A DNA stretch of 31,971 nt, from NCBI GenBank assembly GCA_051011135.1, contig JBPCUO010000077.1:1-31971 (forward strand). The letters run 5' to 3'. The DNA comes from JACOND01 sp051011135 (lineage in GTDB: Bacteria > Bdellovibrionota > Bdellovibrionia > Bdellovibrionales > UBA1609). Under the pieces are notes generated by a model. The model was not told where the DNA came from, did not search any database, and worked only from the letters and a program-made list of their open reading frames with translations. Position 1 is the first letter of the stretch. Every line of letters begins with the position of its first letter. This document shows positions 1 to 6,811 of this stretch, piece by piece. The translations under genes were made by a program, and so were the position numbers.

Positions 1-336
1 GATAAACACATGATATTTAATGTTGGTTCTCGTGATATTAATTATCGAGAATCATTAGATTATGAAATGTTTAATAGAAAAGCTGTATTTTATTTTGCTA
101 TATCTCGTGGTGGAGGTCTTTATAATTTTTATGATACAATTCAAATTCACCCTTCTTGCGATAAAATAAAAATTTCTAAAAAATCCTTATCCACCTTTTC
201 TATCTGGCAGGTGAAACCAACAGGCGAAATATTTTACCAAATATTAAAAGCAGATAATCCAAATCGTTTTTCTTCTGTAAAAATGTGCTCACTATCAATA
301 GCGAGTGAAATGAATAGAGTTCAAGATTGTAATTAA
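1..336 (+). CDS. six-Cys secreted protein family, copy 1 (5' truncated by window edge)
   Basis: The frame is open from base 1, so the ATG at position 10 is probably internal and the gene starts outside the window. The 108 residues after that ATG align with the C-terminal half of the next gene (374-1012): both have the SLDYE.FN segment, QIHPSCDKIKISKKSL, the KPTGEIFYQILKADNPNRF stretch and a C-terminal Cys-Asn. It carries the last three cysteines of the six-Cys pattern seen in copies 2-4. The N-terminal signal peptide and first three cysteines are expected upstream. The 37-bp gap to copy 2 suggests co-transcription. The function is unknown and I recognise no named family. Confidence 0.7.
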   Translation, partial: DKHMIFNVGSRDINYRESLDYEMFNRKAVFYFAISRGGGLYNFYDTIQIHPSCDKIKISKKSLSTFSIWQVKPTGEIFYQILKADNPNRFSSVKMCSLSIASEMNRVQDCN

Positions 337-373
337 GTTTAATAAAAACATAAATCAAACCAAGGAGAAAATT

Positions 374-1012
374 ATGAAAAAAATAAATTTATTAGCAGTC
401 ATTTTGTTTTTTGCAATGGCGGCTAAAGCACACGGTTATTCAAGAGTATATTCAGGCAAGTATGATGAGAATCCATATAAGCACCTATTTGTTTATTTCG
501 ATAGACTTCTAAGTGAGGCTTGTGAAGTAAGAAAAAATTTCATCACATGTGTTGAAGATTCTACAAATGCTAAAGAAATACGTGCTTGTGGATCAGATTA
601 TTACAAGATAGCAAGGCATATACATAATAAAGAAAAGGATACGAGTGGCCCTTTCTTTGGTAGTTTCGTTAATTATAAAGAATCATTGGATTATGAAAAG
701 TTCAATACAGAAGCTATATTTGATTATACTATAACTTCTAGTGATCATCCTTATATTAAAGGTCAGTATAGGATTGGTAAGTATAATTTTCATGATGCAA
801 TTCAAATTCATCCTTCTTGCGATAAAATAAAAATTTCTAAAAAATCTTTACCCTCTTGGTCTATCTTCTCTTATCAAAAACCAACAGGCGAAATATTTTA
901 CCAAATATTAAAAGCAGATAACCCAAATCGTTTTTCTTCTGTAAAAATGTGCGCACTATCAATAGCGAGTGAAATGAATAGAGTTCAAAAATGTAACGAT
1001 TTAACGAATTAA
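374..1012 (+). CDS. six-Cys secreted protein family, copy 2 (signal peptide, unknown function)
   Basis: A 212-residue protein with a Sec signal peptide (MKKINLLAVILFFAMAAKA, predicted signal peptidase I cleavage after AKA at about residue 19). The mature part has exactly six cysteines, C50, C59, C72, C149, C193 and C207, giving CX8CX12C in the N-terminal half and CX43CX13C in the C-terminal half. CEVRKNFITCVEDSTN is the family signature. The start is fixed by AAGGAG at 362-367, 6 nt before the ATG. The last third is almost identical to copy 1, while the middle differs, with about 20 extra residues before the fourth cysteine compared with copies 3 and 4. A strong terminator follows. It is probably a disulfide-stabilised periplasmic or secreted protein; no enzyme motif is visible. 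Confidence 0.85.
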   Translation: MKKINLLAVILFFAMAAKAHGYSRVYSGKYDENPYKHLFVYFDRLLSEACEVRKNFITCVEDSTNAKEIRACGSDYYKIARHIHNKEKDTSGPFFGSFVNYKESLDYEKFNTEAIFDYTITSSDHPYIKGQYRIGKYNFHDAIQIHPSCDKIKISKKSLPSWSIFSYQKPTGEIFYQILKADNPNRFSSVKMCALSIASEMNRVQKCNDLTN

Positions 1013-1036
1013 AATTTTATAAAACTATAAATAAAT

Positions 1037-1076
1037 AAAGCCCAATTTTTTTTGGGCTTTTTTTGGGCTTTTTTTT
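1037..1076 (+). terminator. Rho-independent terminator after copy 2
   Basis: AAAGCCCAA (1037-1045) pairs with TTGGGCTTT (1052-1060) around a T-only loop and is followed directly by a T run. A second GGGCTT plus T run lies at 1065-1076, so either GGGC arm could pair with the single GCCC. It separates copies 1-2 from copies 3-4, implying that copy 3 has its own promoter in 1077-1184, although I could not identify convincing -35/-10 boxes in that T-rich stretch. Confidence 0.75.
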
Positions 1077-1184
1077 GAGTTTTTTAGCTTTTTTTGTCTT
1101 TTTTTTACACTTATATAAAAAAATTTTGATTTAACTCTCTCTATAAGATTTACTACTACAGAAAATCAAATCAAGGAGAAAATT

Positions 1185-1643
1185 ATGAAAAAATTAAATT
1201 TATTAGTTATTGCTTTACTTTTTACAATGACGGCTAAAGCAAATAGTTCTACGGATGCGACACCCAAAACAAGTAGCGTTTTAAAAGAATTTTGCAAACC
1301 AAGAAAAGATTTCATCAAATGTGTTGAAAAATCCACAAATACTGACAATTTTTATTCTTGCGAATTAAGTTATGTTCAATCTCTAGAAAAAAGCTTAAAA
1401 AAACATAAGGTTACTTATGAAGAATTATTTGATTATGAAATGGGTGATACAGAAGGTAAGTTTTTATATAGTATCGGTTTTAATAATGGCTATGTTGCTC
1501 GTTTGTCTTTTCCAATTCAGGTCGACCCTTCTTGCAACAAAGCTTCTGAATTAGAAATATCTAACCCCTCACATTTTAAACATCTAAAAATGTGTTTAGT
1601 AGTAATGACCTCTACAATGTCTAAACTTCAAGACTGTAATTGA
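1185..1643 (+). CDS. six-Cys secreted protein family, copy 3
   Basis: A 152-residue protein: signal peptide MKKLNLLVIALLFTMTAKA, then a short Ser/Thr-rich stretch, then six cysteines at 37, 46, 59, 117, 137 and 151. The spacings are CX8CX12C and CX19CX13C, the same framework as its neighbours. The signature CKPRKDFIKCVEKSTN and the end LQDCN match the family. AAGGAG at 1173-1178 sits 6 nt before the ATG, and the sequence around it (caaggagaaaattatg) is the same as at copy 2. It lies 37 bp before copy 4, with no terminator between them. No catalytic motif is visible and the function is unknown. Confidence 0.85.
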   Translation: MKKLNLLVIALLFTMTAKANSSTDATPKTSSVLKEFCKPRKDFIKCVEKSTNTDNFYSCELSYVQSLEKSLKKHKVTYEELFDYEMGDTEGKFLYSIGFNNGYVARLSFPIQVDPSCNKASELEISNPSHFKHLKMCLVVMTSTMSKLQDCN

Positions 1644-1680
1644 GTTTAATAAAAGCATGAATCACATCAAGGAGAATCTT

Positions 1681-2148
1681 ATGAAAAAAATAAATTTATT
1701 AGTTATCGCTTTACTTTTTACAATGACGGCTAAAGCAGATAGCTCTACAGTTACTACGCCACCCACAGCAAGCAGCATTTTACAGGAAGTTTGCAAAGCA
1801 AGAAAAACTTTCAACACATGTGTTGAAAATTCTACCAATCCTAACAATATTAAAATTTGCGCAGCAGCTTATGATCACTATGTAGCAAAAGATCTTTCTA
1901 AAAAATATAATATTGATTACACAGAAGCAATTGATTTTGAAATAGGAAAAACAAAAGGTTTGTTTTCCTATAATATTACTTTTGATTCTGTTTCTAATAT
2001 TGATTATTATTATTATGAAATTCAAATTGAATCTTCTTGCAACAAAGCTTATGATTCAAAAGTATCTAAATCCTCGCATTTCAAATACCTAAAAACATGC
2101 ATAACATCAACGAACCATACAATGTCTAAACTTCAAAATTGCAATTAA
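1681..2148 (+). CDS. six-Cys secreted protein family, copy 4
   Basis: A 155-residue protein. An upstream in-frame ATG at 1657 would place the AAGGAG at 1669-1674 inside the gene, whereas the ATG at 1681 has that site 6 nt upstream and restores the family signal peptide MKKINLLVIALLFTMTAKA, so I use 1681. Cysteines at 38, 47, 60, 120, 140 and 154 give CX8CX12C and CX19CX13C, identical spacing to copy 3. A Tyr run (YYYY) lies near residues 109-112. The first 19 codons are nearly identical in DNA to copy 3, while the mature part is strongly diverged. It ends 9 bp before the stop of a convergent lipoprotein gene. Function unknown. Confidence 0.85.
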   Translation: MKKINLLVIALLFTMTAKADSSTVTTPPTASSILQEVCKARKTFNTCVENSTNPNNIKICAAAYDHYVAKDLSKKYNIDYTEAIDFEIGKTKGLFSYNITFDSVSNIDYYYYEIQIESSCNKAYDSKVSKSSHFKYLKTCITSTNHTMSKLQNCN

Positions 2149-2157
2149 GTTAAAAAA

Positions 2158-2553
2158 CTACAAACAATCCCAAGCTAAAGAAGTTAATCTTGCTCTTTCT
2201 TGTTCTAATACTTTTCTGCAATAGTTCTTATCATTTTTAGCATTCCAATCATAAGGATCTTGATTAGAAAAAATATCTAATACACATACATATTGTCCAT
2301 TAATTTTTTCAGAGCCAGCAATTTCATTAAGAATATAAAGTACTTTTGAATTAAATCTAGTGCATGTCATGGCTATTTTATTTACAGGAGCTTTAGGAGC
2401 TTCGGATTCTTGAAAAATTTCTTCTTCATCTTCAGATAAGCTAGCAAAAGGTCTATCTATAGGCCCTACTGCCATTAAAGATCTTGAATTTTTACTGCAA
2501 TTTACTAGTAAGCTTCCCAATAAAATTATAATAATTGTTGCTATTTTACTCAT
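2158..2553 (-). CDS. small lipoprotein, unknown function
   Basis: A 131-residue protein with a lipoprotein signal peptide: a hydrophobic stretch at residues 5-17 followed by the lipobox LVNC with the lipidated Cys at 19 (Asn at -1 is less usual than Gly or Ala). An acidic patch at residues 41-51 (EDEEEIFQESE) is followed by a small domain with four cysteines at 64, 90, 112 and 130. AAGGAG lies close upstream of the ATG. It converges on the six-Cys array. Like that family it ends with Cys plus one residue, but the spacing differs and I do not assign it to the family. No known domain is recognised; envelope-anchored by inference. Confidence 0.7.
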   Translation of the reverse strand: MSKIATIIIILLGSLLVNCSKNSRSLMAVGPIDRPFASLSEDEEEIFQESEAPKAPVNKIAMTCTRFNSKVLYILNEIAGSEKINGQYVCVLDIFSNQDPYDWNAKNDKNYCRKVLEQERARLTSLAWDCL

Positions 2554-2589
2554 ATATTTTCTCCTTTTTCTAAAAAAATCTTCTCATAA

Positions 2590-2618
2590 ATTATTCTTTA
2601 AGAAAAACCAAAAAACAA
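2590..2618 (-). promoter_or_regulatory. candidate promoter of the lipoprotein gene
   Basis: On the minus strand, TTGTTT (2618-2613), a 17-nt spacer and AATAAT (2595-2590) lie about 37 nt upstream of the lipoprotein ATG. The -10 matches 5 of 6 consensus positions and the -35 only 3 of 6. In such AT-rich DNA chance matches are common. Confidence 0.3.
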
Positions 2619-2720
2619 GAAGTATTTTTCAATCCCTTGATTAGTAAAAAATATCTTTATCAAGCTCAACTAAAGGCTTAATAAGGCTTATAAAAAACTC
2701 AAAAAACCTATTATAAAATA

Positions 2721-2760
2721 TTTACACTCCAATAAATCCCCATAGATTAAAGGTACCTTT
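2721..2760 (+). promoter_or_regulatory. candidate promoter with overlapping 12-bp palindrome upstream of the protease gene
   Basis: TTTACA (2721-2726), a 16-nt spacer and TAGATT (2743-2748) form a plausible sigma-70-type promoter. It is followed at once by the perfect palindrome AAAGGTACCTTT (2749-2760), which would overlap the transcription start. This is the only GC-containing dyad in the 227-bp divergent spacer and could be an operator. The protease ATG at 2781 has no good Shine-Dalgarno sequence. Confidence 0.3.
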
Positions 2761-2780
2761 TATGATAATTAAACTCCTAT

Positions 2781-4274
2781 ATGAAGCGTCTTTATTTTTT
2801 ATTATTTTTTCTGCCTTTTGTAAGCTATAGTAAAAATTATGCACATCCAAAAATAAGAAATTCTGTTTTTAGAATTTATAATCCTATAAAATCAAAAACT
2901 AATTTTGGAACTTTATTTTACATAGGAGAAAATCAATTTGTAACTAATGCTCATTTGATTATTCCTGAAAAATATCAACAACATCTTAAAAAGATTCATG
3001 ACCAATCTTCTAAAAAAAATTCACAAGACATCATACAAGAATTTAAAAAAACTTACCAACTTTTAGGAAATGATTTTTTAGATTCTTTTTATTTTTTTAA
3101 TCCATCAAAAGAAAAACAAACTTATTCTAAAATTTACTTTAAAGAAGTTCTTCATATTGATTTTAAAAATGATCTTGCTGTTTTAACAATAGATAAAAAT
3201 AAATACCCTGAATTGAAAAAAAATCTCATCCCTTTAAAAATAGCATCTATTGAACCGAACATTCATCAAAAAGGGGTGATTTATGGATACCCTGCAACCT
3301 ACCCTAAGCCCTTTCTATCTTCTTCTTTTCGAGAAATAAAATTTGAAACTCTCTATTTTTATAATGAAGAAAATTTCTACACCTCAACTAATAATGGCCA
3401 TTTAAAAGGATCTAGCGGAGGACCTGTTATTATTGACGGAAAAGTTCGAGGCGTTTTTAAAGCAGGATTTGATAATTTAGCAGCTTGCACCCCTTCTCAA
3501 AGACTTATAGAGCTTTTAAAAAAACGCACTCCCCCTCTTTTAAAAGAGGATGATTTTTTATTTTCCTACCTGAATTACCTTTATGAAATGGGACCAAACT
3601 ACTTAACACCAATAGAGGTAGAAGAAACTTTTCCAGAAAAATTTAACATCATTTTTCAACAAGTAACAAAAGAAAATCAGGAAATGATTAATGAAAAAGT
3701 AATTTCTTTACAAAACTTTATCTCTAAAAATCCTAATATTTACTGGCCTAGACAACTTCTTGCTAGATTCTATTTTGCTAATAAAAACCCTCAAAAAGCT
3801 TTTGAACTATTAGATGTAGAAATAATTCCAAAAGAAATGTATCACAGAGCTTATATCAAACTATTCTATGGGTATTTTGATGAAGCTTTAAAGGATCTTA
3901 AAGAATCAGCTGATTGGGGGTTTGCTCCTTCTTTTTATGCATTATCTATCTATTATGCAAAAATAAACAATAAAGCCCTCTATGAAAAATACAATAAAGA
4001 AGCAACAGATAGAGGACATTTTCTTGCCGCTATTCATCTTATGACAACAGAAGAACTTGAAAAATATAAATCTTTAATCTCAAAACAAGATCCTTTAGGT
4101 AGGGATTTTGAAAATATGAAACATTTTAGACTTTTTTTATATGATTGGATTTTAGCAGTTAATAAATCTCACTATTTTAAAGATATGTTAGTAAAAGGTG
4201 CTTTATTAAATGCTCTTCATAAAAAATCTACAAATTTAGATACTAACGATTTAGATGCTTTTATATCTCCCTAA
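2781..4274 (+). CDS. secreted trypsin-like serine protease with TPR/Sel1-like C-terminal region
   Basis: A 497-residue protein with a signal peptide (residues 1-17, hydrophobic LYFLLFFLPFVSYS). The N-terminal half is a trypsin-fold (S1/HtrA-like) protease domain with a complete triad: H58 in VTNAH, D131 in NDLAVL and S212 in GSSGGPV. No PDZ domain is visible after it. Instead residues about 310-430 contain helical repeats of TPR/Sel1 type (for example YWPRQLLARFYFANKNPQKA, GYFDEALKDLKESADWG and YNKEATDRGHFLAAIHL). It is transcribed divergently from the lipoprotein and converges on the methyltransferase. The substrate is unknown; it probably acts in the periplasm or outside the cell. The protease assignment is firm; the repeat assignment is moderate. 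Confidence 0.8.
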   Translation: MKRLYFLLFFLPFVSYSKNYAHPKIRNSVFRIYNPIKSKTNFGTLFYIGENQFVTNAHLIIPEKYQQHLKKIHDQSSKKNSQDIIQEFKKTYQLLGNDFLDSFYFFNPSKEKQTYSKIYFKEVLHIDFKNDLAVLTIDKNKYPELKKNLIPLKIASIEPNIHQKGVIYGYPATYPKPFLSSSFREIKFETLYFYNEENFYTSTNNGHLKGSSGGPVIIDGKVRGVFKAGFDNLAACTPSQRLIELLKKRTPPLLKEDDFLFSYLNYLYEMGPNYLTPIEVEETFPEKFNIIFQQVTKENQEMINEKVISLQNFISKNPNIYWPRQLLARFYFANKNPQKAFELLDVEIIPKEMYHRAYIKLFYGYFDEALKDLKESADWGFAPSFYALSIYYAKINNKALYEKYNKEATDRGHFLAAIHLMTTEELEKYKSLISKQDPLGRDFENMKHFRLFLYDWILAVNKSHYFKDMLVKGALLNALHKKSTNLDTNDLDAFISP

Positions 4275-4299
4275 TATTTTTTAAAAAAATTTACTTTAT

Positions 4300-5133
4300 T
4301 TATTTTTTTAAATCTGCAGAGAAAAAAGATAAATAGCAATCTTCTTTACTTTGAGAAGAGCCTAATCTTTCTTTTTGAATATCTTCAAAAAGATAAAAAG
4401 AAGGCTCTGAAAATCCTAAAGATTTTAGTTTTTCTTTCATATCTTCAAAAGAGCAAGTGTAATAATCCTTAATTTGACATTTCTTTTTTATAGTTTCAAA
4501 AACAAATTTTCCCATCTCTAAACTTTCCTTAGATATAAATCTGGTATCTAAAGGCAGTAAAAAATCACCACAAATAAAAAAAGAAGAACTTGTTAATTTT
4601 TTAATAGCTAAAAGATTAGACCAAAAAAAAGAAGGAGGAACATAATAAATAATCCCCTCTATAACAACGCCTGTTGGTCGAGAAGGATCCCATCCTTTTT
4701 GAATCAATTTTTGAATCATGCTTGTATAATCTTGGATGTCTGATTGAATATAAGAAATAAAAGACTGAGGCAGAATAGTTTGAGTCAATTTTTCAACTTC
4801 TTTGACTTCATTATCTATTCCAAAAATTTTATTTTTTGGAAATAATTCCTGCATTTTAATCAAAACAGGATCAAAACCACAAGCTAGAAAAATTAACTGA
4901 GAAGTATCTCCATAAGTTTTTAAAAAATTAGAACAGGATTTATGTACTATATATTTTCTACTATGAATAACATGATTAATCTTAGGGTAATAATTGGAAT
5001 AAGATTTATAAATAGATTCTCCGGAAGAAAGATCCAGATAAGATAAGAATTTTTTAGAAAGAGGTGTTTGATAGCTCAAACCTTTATCACAAAGAAGAAC
5101 TAAAGCAGAGGTTTCTAAAAGTTTATAAGACAT
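4300..5133 (-). CDS. SAM-dependent methyltransferase, leucine carboxyl methyltransferase (LCM/PPM1)-like
   Basis: A 277-residue protein resembling bacterial LCM-family O-methyltransferases. It has an RKYIVHKSC segment near the N-terminus, the SAM-binding loop LIFLACGFDP followed by an acidic residue after the next strand (FGIDNE), and GVVIEGIIYYVPP, equivalent to the EGxxxYL motif of the family. No signal peptide is visible. Its ATG lies 19 nt after the encoded CCA of tRNA-Tyr, with AGGAAAA as Shine-Dalgarno and no room for a full independent promoter, so it is probably on the tRNA transcript. The substrate is unknown. The family includes protein carboxyl methyltransferases and polyketide or tRNA-linked methyltransferases. 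Confidence 0.75.
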   Translation of the reverse strand: MSYKLLETSALVLLCDKGLSYQTPLSKKFLSYLDLSSGESIYKSYSNYYPKINHVIHSRKYIVHKSCSNFLKTYGDTSQLIFLACGFDPVLIKMQELFPKNKIFGIDNEVKEVEKLTQTILPQSFISYIQSDIQDYTSMIQKLIQKGWDPSRPTGVVIEGIIYYVPPSFFWSNLLAIKKLTSSSFFICGDFLLPLDTRFISKESLEMGKFVFETIKKKCQIKDYYTCSFEDMKEKLKSLGFSEPSFYLFEDIQKERLGSSQSKEDCYLSFFSADLKK

Positions 5134-5152
5134 ATAATTTTCCTGTCAAAAA

Positions 5153-5238
5153 TGGTGGAGGGAGTAGGATTTGAACCTACGTAGGCATAAGCCAACGATT
5201 TTACAGACCGTCCCCTTTAACCACTCGGGCATCCCTCC
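5153..5238 (-). tRNA. tRNA-Tyr (anticodon GUA)
   Basis: An 86-nt class II tRNA including encoded CCA (5155-5153). The acceptor stem GGAGGGA pairs with TCCCTCC with discriminator A. The anticodon loop CTGTAAA has GTA at 5204-5202, closed by ACGGT/ATCGT with one G-T pair. There is a long variable arm (around TTGGCTTATGCC), and the T arm contains GGTTCAAATCC. It lies 5 nt after tRNA-Thr. Confidence 0.95.
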
Positions 5239-5243
5239 ATATT

Positions 5244-5319
5244 TGGAGCTGGGTAAGGGACTTGAACCCCCAACCTGCTGATTACAAATCAGCTGCTCTA
5301 CCAATTGAGCTAACCCAGC
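5244..5319 (-). tRNA. tRNA-Thr (anticodon UGU)
   Basis: A 76-nt tRNA including encoded CCA (5246-5244). The acceptor stem GCTGGGT pairs with ACCCAGC with discriminator T. The D arm is GCTCAATTGGTAGAGC. The anticodon stem CTGAT/ATCAG encloses TTTGTAA with TGT at 5286-5284, and the T arm is GGGGGTTCAAGTCCC. It is the first tRNA of the pair. Confidence 0.95.
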
Positions 5320-5329
5320 TGTCTCAATT

Positions 5330-5358
5330 TATATAAAATATCTACTTCTAAAACACAA
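5330..5358 (-). promoter_or_regulatory. promoter of the tRNA-Thr/tRNA-Tyr operon
   Basis: On the minus strand, TTGTGT (5358-5353), a 17-nt spacer and TATATA (5335-5330) end 10 nt before the first base of tRNA-Thr. It lies in the 50-bp gap after rlmB. The position and near-consensus boxes make this the best promoter in the window. Confidence 0.6.
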
Positions 5359-5369
5359 GCCTTAGATGC

Positions 5370-6089
5370 TTATTCAAAGATCCTTAATTGCCTAGAATAT
5401 TCGCTTAATGCCATCCCTGCAACGACAGAAACATTGTAACTGGCCTCTTGAGTCTTTTGAGGAATAGATATTTTCTTATCAGAAACTTTAAGAAGACTTT
5501 TTCTGACACCAGATTCCTCACTTCCTAAAATAAAAGCCGTCCGATTTGGAAATTTTTCCTGCCAAAAACTTTCTTTTCCAAAAGAGTCTAATGCATAAAC
5601 CCAAAAATCAGCCTTTTTCAGATACTCAACACAAGAGTATAAATCCTGCCTTATTTCTATAGGAACATATTCCACTCCCCCGCTAGCAACTTTAATTACA
5701 GAAGGAGTTAAAGACACTGATCGATTTGAGGATATAAAAATTCCATCAACTCCCATCAACCAAGATGTCCTTATAATGGCACCAAAATTCTTAGGATCTT
5801 CTAAGCCATCTAAAATAAGAACCACCGATTTCTCTTTTAAATCTTTTTCTGAAAAAACCAGATGATCTTCCACCTCCACACAAACGCCTTGATGGTATTC
5901 ATGAATTTGATTCATTTTTTTTAAAGATAGAATTTCTGGCTGAATATGCTTCTCCTCAGCCAATTTTGATAAACGAACCAAATCTATATTTTTTTCCCAT
6001 GCTGGTTTTAAATAAAACCGTTTGATTTCTTTTTTAGATCGAGCCTTTAAAGCTTCTCTTGCCGAATGAATACCAACAACTTTACGCAT
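5370..6089 (-). CDS. rlmB: 23S rRNA (guanosine-2'-O-)-methyltransferase RlmB (SpoU/TrmH family)
   Basis: A 239-residue protein of normal length. The N-terminal substrate-binding domain (residues 1-75, starting VVGIHSAREALK) is followed by the SPOUT knot domain with all three SpoU motifs: LDGLEDPKNFGAIIRT (93-108, with N101 and R107), FILGSEESGVR (187-196) and ISIPQKTQEASYNVSVVAG (207-225). In motif 3 the usual SLN is SYN, keeping the Asn. The family member RlmB makes Gm2251 in the peptidyl-transferase centre of 23S rRNA; a TrmH-type tRNA methylase is the alternative, but the N-terminal domain favours RlmB. Its ATG overlaps the end of pyrF (CATGCGTAA), so translation is probably coupled. Confidence 0.9.
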   Translation of the reverse strand: MRKVVGIHSAREALKARSKKEIKRFYLKPAWEKNIDLVRLSKLAEEKHIQPEILSLKKMNQIHEYHQGVCVEVEDHLVFSEKDLKEKSVVLILDGLEDPKNFGAIIRTSWLMGVDGIFISSNRSVSLTPSVIKVASGGVEYVPIEIRQDLYSCVEYLKKADFWVYALDSFGKESFWQEKFPNRTAFILGSEESGVRKSLLKVSDKKISIPQKTQEASYNVSVVAGMALSEYSRQLRIFE

Positions 6090-6768
6090 GAATTTTTTGA
6101 CTCAATTTTTTTAAAACTTCTTCTGGATTTTGAGCTTTTATTAAGCTTCGACCCATCACTAAAATAGAACTTCCTGCTTGAAAAGCTTCTTCTGGAGTCA
6201 TCACTCTTTTTTGATCTCCCTTTTCATCTCCTTGCATTCGAATTCCAGGTGTTACTAATAGCATATCTTTGTACTTCTTTCTTAAGTGCTTCAGCTCTAA
6301 AGGAGAGCATACCAAAGCATTAAATCCACTTTCTACAATTAATCTTGCTTGTTCTTCTACTTTTTTTAAAATTTGGTCATCTTCTACACTGGATAAAACA
6401 GTCACAGGTAAAATTCTAAAAAATCTCTTTTGATTAAGTTCTTTTTCCAAATCACACAAAGCCTTTAAAGTGGGCAAACCTACTGAAGAGTGAACTGTTG
6501 CATAATCGGCTCCAATAATAAAAGCAGAACGAACGGCTTCTAGCGTTGAAGAAGGGATATCATAGAATTTAAAATCTAAAAAAATTTTCAATAAAGAATT
6601 ATATTCTTTTATTTTTAAAATTAAATCTGGTCCCTGTTTGAGAAATAAACGAGGGCCTATTTTATAACCCAGAAGATACGGATGAGTTTCTTTAACTAAA
6701 GAAAAAACTTGTTCTTTATTATCCAGATCTAAAGATAAAAAAATAGAAAGTGGTTTCATTTCTTTCAT
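6082..6768 (-). CDS. pyrF: orotidine 5'-phosphate decarboxylase
   Basis: A 228-residue TIM-barrel enzyme that converts OMP to UMP in pyrimidine synthesis. The active-site signature LDFKFYDIPSST (residues 64-75; D65, K67, D70) is complete. K36 lies in the YKIGPRLF segment, VTPGIR provides the phosphate-side loop, and VMGRSLIKA is the end phosphate-binding motif. Start choice is open: ATG 6768 and ATG 6759 are both possible and neither has a good Shine-Dalgarno sequence. It overlaps rlmB by 8 bp, and the MscS-type gene lies 43 bp upstream on the same strand, so the three may form one transcript. Confidence 0.92.
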   Translation of the reverse strand: MKEMKPLSIFLSLDLDNKEQVFSLVKETHPYLLGYKIGPRLFLKQGPDLILKIKEYNSLLKIFLDFKFYDIPSSTLEAVRSAFIIGADYATVHSSVGLPTLKALCDLEKELNQKRFFRILPVTVLSSVEDDQILKKVEEQARLIVESGFNALVCSPLELKHLRKKYKDMLLVTPGIRMQGDEKGDQKRVMTPEEAFQAGSSILVMGRSLIKAQNPEEVLKKLSQKIHA

Positions 6769-6811
6769 TCTTATTCTTTTTAAAAATTAAGTTCAACCTA
6801 TTTTTAAGTAT

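Noticed and set aside
1077..1184. Promoter boxes for copy 3 (TTTACA at 1104, TATAAG at 1142)
   Set aside because: The spacing between the two candidates (about 32 nt) is wrong and no alternative pair is convincing.
1166..1348. Minus-strand open frame opposite copy 3 (similar one opposite copy 4 at 1662-1847)
   Set aside because: Both are mirror images of the conserved signal-peptide region, so their similarity is a by-product of the paralogous genes.
2762..2832. Short frame (ATG 2762) overlapping the protease start
   Set aside because: It is out of frame with the protease, about 22 codons, with no ribosome site; not enough to call a leader peptide.
4275..4299. AT-only inverted repeat between the convergent protease and methyltransferase genes
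   Set aside because: It has no GC pair, so pairing is expected by chance in this composition; not called as a terminator.
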